A stretch of DNA of 14,533 nt. Origin: Gloeophyllum trabeum ATCC 11539 (lineage: Eukaryota; Basidiomycota; Agaricomycetes; Gloeophyllales; Gloeophyllaceae). The position numbers were made by a program, and so were the translations under genes. The stretch lies in contig NW_006920416.1 in NCBI RefSeq assembly GCF_000344685.1, positions 1,204,531-1,219,063 on the forward strand, given 5' to 3'. Under the pieces are notes generated by a model that worked only from the letters and a program-made list of their open reading frames with translations, made no database searches and was not told the DNA's origin. Positions 9,607-14,533 of this stretch are shown here, one piece after another. How positions within the stretch are numbered: the first letter of the stretch is position 1; the number at the start of each line of letters is the position of its first letter.

Positions 9607-9727
9607 GGCACATTGATCATACCATTCTGGCGAACATGGATAGTTTTATTTCTGGTTATTTCGTCGACCGATCTACCCTACGATGTCCCCATAATAGCCC
9701 GCAATTCTTCGACCGGAAAGCACCACG

Positions 9728-10777
9728 ATGACAAGGCCAAACCCCATGATATCCAGCTTGAAAGCGCGCTCTTCCGTTATGGGTGGGCGAAGATGGATGA
9801 GCGTACGGCCACCAGATAAGAATGCGAAGGAGACTGGAATAGCCAGCGAGAGGTCCGCACGTGCGTAGTCCTGTTCTGTTCTGAGTCGCCGATCCTGAAT
9901 CTGATGCGTCCATGAAGCCCGGAAGAAAGTCACAATACAGCACCTGCACAACCTGCGCAGGGCGGGGACGCCCATCGCCATGGTCACGGCGTACGACTTC
10001 CCCACCGGCCGGGCGTGCGACGCGTACGGGGCGGACATGACGCTCGTCGGCGACTCCCTCGCCCAAGTGTGCCTCGGCTACGACAGCACCACGCAGCTCA
10101 CCATGGACGAGATGCTGCACCACTGCCGCGCCGTCGCGCGCGGGAGCAAGGCGCCGTTCCTGCTCGCGGACATGCCGTTCGGGTCGTACCACGCGAGCGC
10201 GGAGGACGCGGTGCGCAGCGCGGTGCGGCTCGTGCAGGAGGGCGGCGTGGAGGGCGTGAAGATGGAGGGCGGGGAGGAGATCGTGCCCGCGGTGCGCAGG
10301 CTGACGAGCATCGGGATCCCCGTGATGGCGCACGTCGGCCTTCTACCGCAGCGGCACGCGTCGCTCTCGGGGTACCGCGTGCAGGGCAGGGACGCGCAGT
10401 CCGCGGTGTCCGTCCTGCGGTCGGCTCTGGCTCTCGAGGCGGCGGGCGCGTTTTCCGTGGTCCTGGAGGCGGTCCCGCATCTGCTCGCCACGCATATCAC
10501 GAACAGGTTGTCTGTACCGACGATCGGGATCGGCGCGGGCCCGGGGACCAGCGGGCAGGTCCTTGTGTGGGACGATCTCATGGCGACCTGGCACGGGCAC
10601 AAGGCCAAGTTTGTAAGGCGCTTTGCGGACGGGCAGGCGGAAGAGAGGAAGGGCGTCACGGGTTTCGTGAATGCGGTCAAGGAGCGAAGCTTCCCAGATC
10701 TGGCGAATGAGAGTTACGACATGGATCAGGTCGAATGGGAAAGGTTCCTTGAGGCAGAAAGGGATTATAGTGTCTAA
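9728..10777 (+). CDS. panB: Ketopantoate hydroxymethyltransferase (3-methyl-2-oxobutanoate hydroxymethyltransferase), mitochondrial
   Basis: Adds a hydroxymethyl group from methylene-tetrahydrofolate to 2-oxoisovalerate, the first committed step of pantothenate (coenzyme A) synthesis. Two exons, 9728-9860 and 9918-10777, with intron 9861-9917 (gtgcgt...gaag, 57 nt), give 330 aa. Splicing joins RSA to PRKKVTIQHLHNLRRAG, which is the family's usual N-terminal helix leading into MVTAYDFP. Metal-binding acids are Asp90 (VGDS), Asp129 (ADMPF) and Glu161 (KMEGG). His183 (AHVG) and the catalytic Glu228 (LEAVP) are also present, followed by GIGAGPGTSGQ. Residues 1-28 are rich in Arg and Ser without acids and end RRWMSVRP, a good mitochondrial presequence, fitting the mitochondrial location expected of fungal PanB. 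The ATG at 9728 has A at -3; ATG codons at 9746, 9779 and 9797 are in frame and possible. The enzyme looks complete. Confidence 0.95.
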
Positions 10778-11230
10778 TGCTCTCAGCTCCGCTTTTCTGC
10801 GTTTTGGGTCACTAATGTCCCTCTATTGATGGGTGTATTTATGGGTATTTACAGGTTATATCATACTGGAGGGCCATGACGAGTGACGGATACCGTCAGC
10901 CGGTCTTCCGATCTTCGATTGGAAGGCTGTTATGCTCCTCGCGGGGGACCACATGCATTTGCGTTAAAGTTCGCGGCTTCGCTCGCTCGCATGATTCCGC
11001 CTCTTTTGTGGTACATTGCCACACTACACTTAGTCCACTCGAGCAATGGAGGCATGAAAAAAGAGCAACATCTAATCCTTACATGTAGTGTAATCGACGA
11101 ATACAAATGCGCATACCTACAGGTACCAATCATACACGACAACAGACAAACCCATATCCAAAAATCCTTCAGAGACTAGCAAACCTGTCCGTTCTCATCA
11201 GTAATCGACTCAACCATGCCCACTCACTCT
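10778..11230. other. Intergenic region between convergent genes
   Basis: Lies between the panB stop and the end of the minus-strand GLEBS-like gene, so it should hold both 3' untranslated regions. AT-rich patches near 10810-10860 and 11080-11170 could carry polyadenylation signals on either strand. No gene was recognised. The right edge may include a last short exon of the minus-strand gene at 11184-11176. Confidence 0.45.
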
Positions 11231-11830
11231 TCAAGCAGCCTGTCCGACTGCGCGCCGCCGGACTGGCAGTGCACGCACCACACGGCCGTTCCCCTCGGCG
11301 AGGACGGTGCCTCGCGGTACGGGGTCGGAGATGTACGTCGGGATCGGGAGGGGCGGTGTGGCAGAAGCGGAGGTGAAGGCGTCCGAGCGCTCTCGCTTGC
11401 ATGCGGCAGAGGAGCTGGGACTCCCGTCCATCGGGTGGTCTATTAGTATTGGTTGCTCCTGTACGCGGATCGTGAATAACGAACGGCTGTGAAGGGGGGG
11501 GGACTGCCGAGCGTACAGAAGGAGGCAGAGTGGGATCGATCTGTAACAGGAACAGTTCCGCTTCCACGTCGGGTGTGATCACGGCGGGGGCGAACGCGGG
11601 CGAGAGCCCGAGGGCGGCGCGGTCGGGTGCGGCTGGGAGGGGGTCGCAGGGGACGGGCGCGGCGCCGGTGGTGCTGTATGCGTGGATGTAGTCCGTGACG
11701 CGGAGTTCCTTGGGATGCGACGTTACGAGGAAGGAGAAGGGGGAGGTGGCGTGCGTACCTCGAAGCTGCGCTCGCCGGTCCCGGGGTAGGAGACGATGGA
11801 CATGAAGATCTCGGAGGGTGCGGTGTCCAT
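11231..11830 (-). CDS. GLEBS-motif-like protein, single module (paralogue of the neighbouring plus-strand gene)
   Basis: Exons 11830-11759, 11708-11517 and 11458-11231, all phase 0, give 163 aa. Introns are 11758-11709 (gtacgc...ccaag, 50 nt) and 11516-11459 (gtacgc...gtacag, 58 nt, with a run of nine C on the coding strand). The N-terminus EIFMSIVSYPGTGERSFE joins ELRVTDYIHAYSTTG across the first intron. It parallels the first module of the plus-strand gene at 12263 almost residue for residue, with the intron at the same codon. The remainder is Pro/Ala-rich and matches no domain I know. The C-terminus is uncertain: the last frame becomes Arg-rich (VRALPVRRRAVGQAA). A gtgcgt donor at 11278 could splice to 11184 and end VC; a +1 shift would instead end WCVHC...LLEE. 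The motif resembles the Gle2/Rae1-binding segment of Nup98, so a nuclear-pore or mRNA-export link is possible but unproven. Confidence 0.7.
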
Positions 11831-12262
11831 GAGAGCAGAAAGATCAGGACAGAGAGATACCGCGAGATTGGGGCTCTCGACAAGCAGGCGGACTTGTACA
11901 CGCGGGGGTTGTTCAAGCTGGCCCGAGATTCAGCCGTGGCGACGGAAGCTGTCGAGTGGGCTGGATAGAGGAGTCCACAAGACAGCAGTTTCTATCCCAC
12001 AGAGTAGAAATAATCTTTGAAAATCAAACGACTAGCTATAGACAGCAGGCCCTAGTTCTGTGCGCGTCGTTCAGGAGATGAGAGCAATTGTGGCGCGAAG
12101 ACGTGACGCATGAACCGTGTGACGAGCGCGTTCGCCCTGGTCACGCACGCTTCGGGCACGTTCCCGAGCTCATACAACCACAATACTCGCTTGCCACATC
12201 CCCTCCTCGCCCGGTTTATACTGACATTTTGCCTTTTAGATTAACTTGAGTGACTTGCCAAG
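11831..12262. promoter_or_regulatory. Shared bidirectional promoter region
   Basis: A 432-bp segment separates the start codons of the two head-to-head GLEBS-like genes, so both are probably driven from here. A TATA-like TTTATA at 12215-12220 lies about 43 nt upstream of the plus-strand ATG. No equally clear element was seen for the minus-strand gene. Confidence 0.55.
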
Positions 12263-13332
12263 ATGGGCGATCCGAGACTCAACAGGGAGGTGTTCATGCA
12301 CATTGCGACGGGGCAGGGGCCGAACGAGATGAGTTTCGAGGTGAGGTTCAGCCATCCCCCCTTCCATACACTCGAAACATGTATAATGACACCGACCGCA
12401 GGAAACTCGCATCCAAGACTACCTCCGCGCATACTCCACAACCGGGCGTCCACCCGCGCCCTGCCCACAGCAGCCCTCCGACGACCAATTGCGCGCATCC
12501 ATGGGCCTCCCGCCGCTGTTCAAGCCCACGCCCATGTCCCTCTCCGCCTCCACCTCGTCTGCGCCCTTCCAGCCGTCGCCGCTATCACTATCCATCCAAC
12601 CACAGCCGTCGCCGCTCGTGCCCACACCAACATTAATCGCGCCCACGCCCTCGACGAGCTCGGCGCTGCACGAGCCGCCCGCGGTGCAGTGGTTCAGGCC
12701 GATGACGGAGAGCGGGGTCGTCTACCACAATATCACGGTGCAGCCGGAGTTCTCGAGGTTCTCTACGGAGGTGCGCACCACGTCTTCCTTTGTTCCAGTT
12801 TCATGTTTCACCGTGCCCGTGGCCGCGAGCTGATGTGGGGCGCCTGCAGGAGCTGCGTGTCCATGCATACCGCGCGGGTGTGGCGTACCCGCCCCAGCCC
12901 ATCCCGCCGATACCAGCGCCCGCGCCGATACCGCAACCACTAGCGCGGACGGACACGATGGCGATGTCGCTCATGGACGTCCCGCAGGCACAAGAGACGC
13001 CGAAGGCGTACGCATACGACGGGGACGCGAAGCTGCTCTCCATATGCACGGCGCCGCAGTATAATCAGCATAGCTTCGAGGTGCGTCGTGCGCTTGCAGC
13101 AGGAGTGGGAGCTGCTGCTCAACTGGTCTCCATCGCGTTCCAGGAGCTCCGCCTCGCGTATATGATGCACGGGCGGGAGATGTCCTCTGCAGAGATATTC
13201 GCCCAGTCTCCGCCCGCACAAGCACTCGTCCCTTTCGGTGGCAACCCATTTTCGTCCCCGCCTCCGCAGCCAGGGCCTCAAAACCCGGGGGGCATGCTGC
13301 TATCGGGCCCGTCGATGGCCCGGCTGTATTAG
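12263..13332 (+). CDS. Protein with three GLEBS-like motif modules
   Basis: Four exons, 12263-12340, 12402-12770, 12850-13080 and 13144-13332, all phase 0, give 288 aa. Introns are 61, 79 and 63 nt, with donors gtgagg, gtgcgc and gtgcgt. Each intron falls between the same two residues of a repeated motif: MSFE|ETRIQDY (26/27), FSTE|ELRVHAY (149/150) and HSFE|ELRLAYM (226/227). The third module, SICTAPQYNQHSFEELRL, is the closest to the Nup98 Gle2/Rae1-binding segment (I-x-A-M...Y...S-x-EELR-L-x-DY). Pro/Ser-rich linkers separate the modules, including a PIPPIPAPAPIP run. No FG-repeat domain or autoproteolytic domain is present, so it is not a whole nucleoporin. It probably binds a beta-propeller partner such as Rae1/Gle2 or Bub3; this is inference. 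The single-module paralogue is divergently transcribed 432 bp away. Confidence 0.82.
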
Positions 13333-13487
13333 TGGCTGCTGTTAGTGGTTGAACATAGGGGCATTGAGAGGGTGCTGCATATTATTACCTTGCCGAGCGG
13401 TTGTACACCATTGTACGTCTTACATCGTATAAACATCTTTTAATCCTCAGCAGCCCGTGCGGAGGCGTCCCCCCTCGGACGCCAGCC

Positions 13488-13505
13488 TGTCAATGTCAAT
13501 GTCAA
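13488..13505. repeat. Tandem hexamer TGTCAA x3
   Basis: Three perfect head-to-tail copies of TGTCAA lie about 260 bp upstream of the secreted-protein ATG. They could be a binding-site array or a small satellite. Confidence 0.6.
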
Positions 13506-13582
13506 CTTGGACAGCCAGGCACCATCGCCCGATATGGCAACCCGCTATCCTGAACAGGGCATGTACCTTGAGCCACATCCTC

Positions 13583-13594
13583 GCAATTAATTGC
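13583..13594. promoter_or_regulatory. Perfect 12-bp palindrome
   Basis: GCAATTAATTGC is fully self-complementary and lies about 170 bp upstream of the ATG at 13765. A dimeric, possibly homeodomain-type, factor could bind it. No functional evidence exists in the sequence. Confidence 0.35.
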
Positions 13595-13764
13595 ACGATT
13601 GCGATTTTCCTGGTCGGTGCCTTCCCCGGCGCTAACGGCCCACACGCCCGTCTTCAAAACCGAGACATGCAATAATCCACGCCTCTCATCGCTGACCCTC
13701 CGGTTCTGCGCCAACGCTAACACTCTCCTTACCCTCTTCACTCCTTTACTAACTGCTCTGCGCA

Positions 13765-14533
13765 ATGCTCTGCGCAAAAGCCCTGTTCACCGTCCTCGTC
13801 GCGACCGCGGCCCTCGTCCACGCGAAGCCGACTACGACGTCGGGCCTGCAAGCACTGGAGGACGGGCTCGCCAGCATCGACCCCCAGGGCATCACGCTGA
13901 AGCCGCTGGAGAGGAGGGCACCCGCCCCCCGCGCCGACTTGAGCAACGCCCAGCGGCTCGCACGGGGGCTGCCCCTCCGCAAGCCCAAGCCGCGGTCGGA
14001 CAAGGCCAAGCTCCGGTTCGGTACGTGCGCTGCGTGCATCTTTGAAATTGCGGGCCTGCGACGCTCATCTCGTTTCGTGGGTGGTTGTTACTATTGAACA
14101 GCCGAGCGCGCCGTCCCGTCCGCCTGCCCGACCACCACGTACGTGTTTATTCCCCAGCATCGCCCCACCGCACCGCTCAGGTGTGTCCCTGTGAATACAG
14201 CGTTTCCGGCGTCCTCCAAGTCACCAGCGCCGACACCGGGAGTGTTCTCGGCTACGTCGGCGCCGCGATGACCACGTACGGCCACTACGGCGTCTCCACG
14301 AACCTCGCGGGCGCCCTCCGCGTCTCCATTGGCACGTCCAGCTGCAGCTCCGCGTCCACCGCTAGCCAGCTGGACATCGCTACGTCCGTGCGTCCTCCGC
14401 TCCACACTCTGACCGTTGAACACTGACGGCCGGCTGGCAGAACGGCGCGGCCGCGTACCCGCACCTCGGGCTCGTCGCGGGCGCGGCGAACACCGCGCCG
14501 ACGAACAACCTCGCCGCGGGGTCGAGCAACTAC
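13765..14533 (+). CDS. Small secreted protein, 5' part (right copy)
   Basis: Exons 13765-14020, 14102-14138, 14201-14387 and 14441-14533 (cut by the window edge) encode 191 residues so far. Introns are 81, 62 and 53 nt (donors gtacgt, gtacgt, gtgcgt; all end cag). The tiny 37-nt exon 2 is preferred because it gives a smooth FAERAVPSACPTTTVSG join; reading through introduces a stop. The N-terminus MLCAKALFTVLVATAALVHA is a signal peptide. A pro-region ends at the dibasic site LERR (48-51), typical for Kex2 cleavage. The core VLQVTSADTGSVLGYVG and the GSSNY end match, from memory, a family of small secreted proteins in wood-decay basidiomycetes whose function I do not know. The left copy differs only at residue 52 (Ala here, Pro there) in the shared part. 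The C-terminal part is outside the window. Confidence 0.8.
13906..14533 (+). repeat. Right copy of 628-bp terminal direct repeat
   Basis: Direct repeat of 1-628 at an offset of 13,905, including three introns. Because the right copy ends at the window edge and the left copy starts at the window edge, the full extent of the duplication cannot be seen. Confidence 0.95.

Larger units (their letters stand above)
7833..9727. other. Gene-poor stretch with weak coding-like fragments
   Basis: About 1.9 kb between the divergent Ser/Pro-rich gene and panB. The left end holds the Ser/Pro-rich gene promoter. On the plus strand, two overlapping open stretches in different frames (8832-9050 and 9034-9279) encode Ser-, Gly- and Asp-containing sequence without low-complexity bias. 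I could not connect them with credible introns, nor recognise a domain. They could be exons of an unidentified gene, a broken gene or chance. No tRNA or transposon end was recognised. The last 100 bases should include the panB promoter; no clear TATA box is seen. Confidence 0.4.
13333..13764. other. Intergenic region with presumed promoter of the secreted-protein gene
   Basis: Contains the 3' flank of the GLEBS-like gene and the upstream region of the secreted-protein gene. Visible elements are a TGTCAA hexamer three times in tandem (13488-13505), a 12-bp palindrome (13583-13594), a 6-bp inverted repeat (13464-13469 with 13478-13483) and a pyrimidine-rich tract just before the ATG. Such tracts are common next to fungal transcription starts. 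No TATA box is evident. Confidence 0.5.

Noticed and set aside
9480..9620. tRNA-like segment with stems
   Set aside because: An inverted repeat is present, but there is no A-box/B-box pair or cloverleaf.
10015..10710. Long open frames overlapping panB on both strands
   Set aside because: They are composition shadows of a very GC-rich gene whose real frame carries every PanB motif.
14102..14200. Alternative two-exon model of the secreted gene using one 137-nt intron (14021-14157)
   Set aside because: It is possible, but it gives an Ala-Ser-Pro-His-Arg join unlike the expected PTTTVSG sequence. Two normal-sized introns around a 37-nt exon fit better.

Overview
The window looks like nuclear DNA of a filamentous basidiomycete, probably an Agaricomycete. 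The genes are split by short introns (42-94 nt, mostly GTGCGT, GTACGT or GTATGT donors). They include a mushroom-type sesquiterpene synthase, a secreted Ser/Pro-rich wall-type protein and a mitochondrial pantothenate enzyme. GC-rich gene islands alternate with more AT-rich, gene-poor stretches. I see no rRNA, tRNA, CRISPR or intact transposon.

Layout. 1-712: 3' part of a small secreted-protein gene. 837-1959 (-): intact three-exon sesquiterpene synthase, 340 aa. 1960-4423: gene-poor. 4424-5727 (-): disordered basic, probably nuclear protein with an FGF motif and a conserved-looking C-terminal tail carried on a tiny last exon. 6501-7832 (-): secreted Ser/Pro-rich protein. 7833-9727: gene-poor. 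9728-10777 (+): ketopantoate hydroxymethyltransferase with a mitochondrial presequence that becomes visible only once one intron is removed. 11231-11830 (-) and 12263-13332 (+): two head-to-head paralogues built on a motif resembling the Gle2/Rae1-binding (GLEBS) segment of Nup98. The plus-strand gene carries three copies, each cut by a phase-0 intron at the same codon. 13765-14533 (+): 5' part of the same secreted-protein gene as at position 1.

The first 628 bases and the last 628 bases are almost identical; I saw two differences, both within the first 15 bases. The match covers everything that can be compared. The window therefore behaves like one 13,905-bp unit with redundant ends: a tandem duplication, a circular molecule, or an assembly overlap at contig ends. 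This affects how the two partial secreted-protein genes should be read.

The genes do not form one pathway. The terpene synthase would make a sesquiterpene from farnesyl diphosphate, but I found no recognisable P450 or other tailoring partner. PanB is primary metabolism. The best candidates for new biology are the GLEBS-like gene pair and the FGF-motif protein, which could be a fungal sororin-like cohesin factor.
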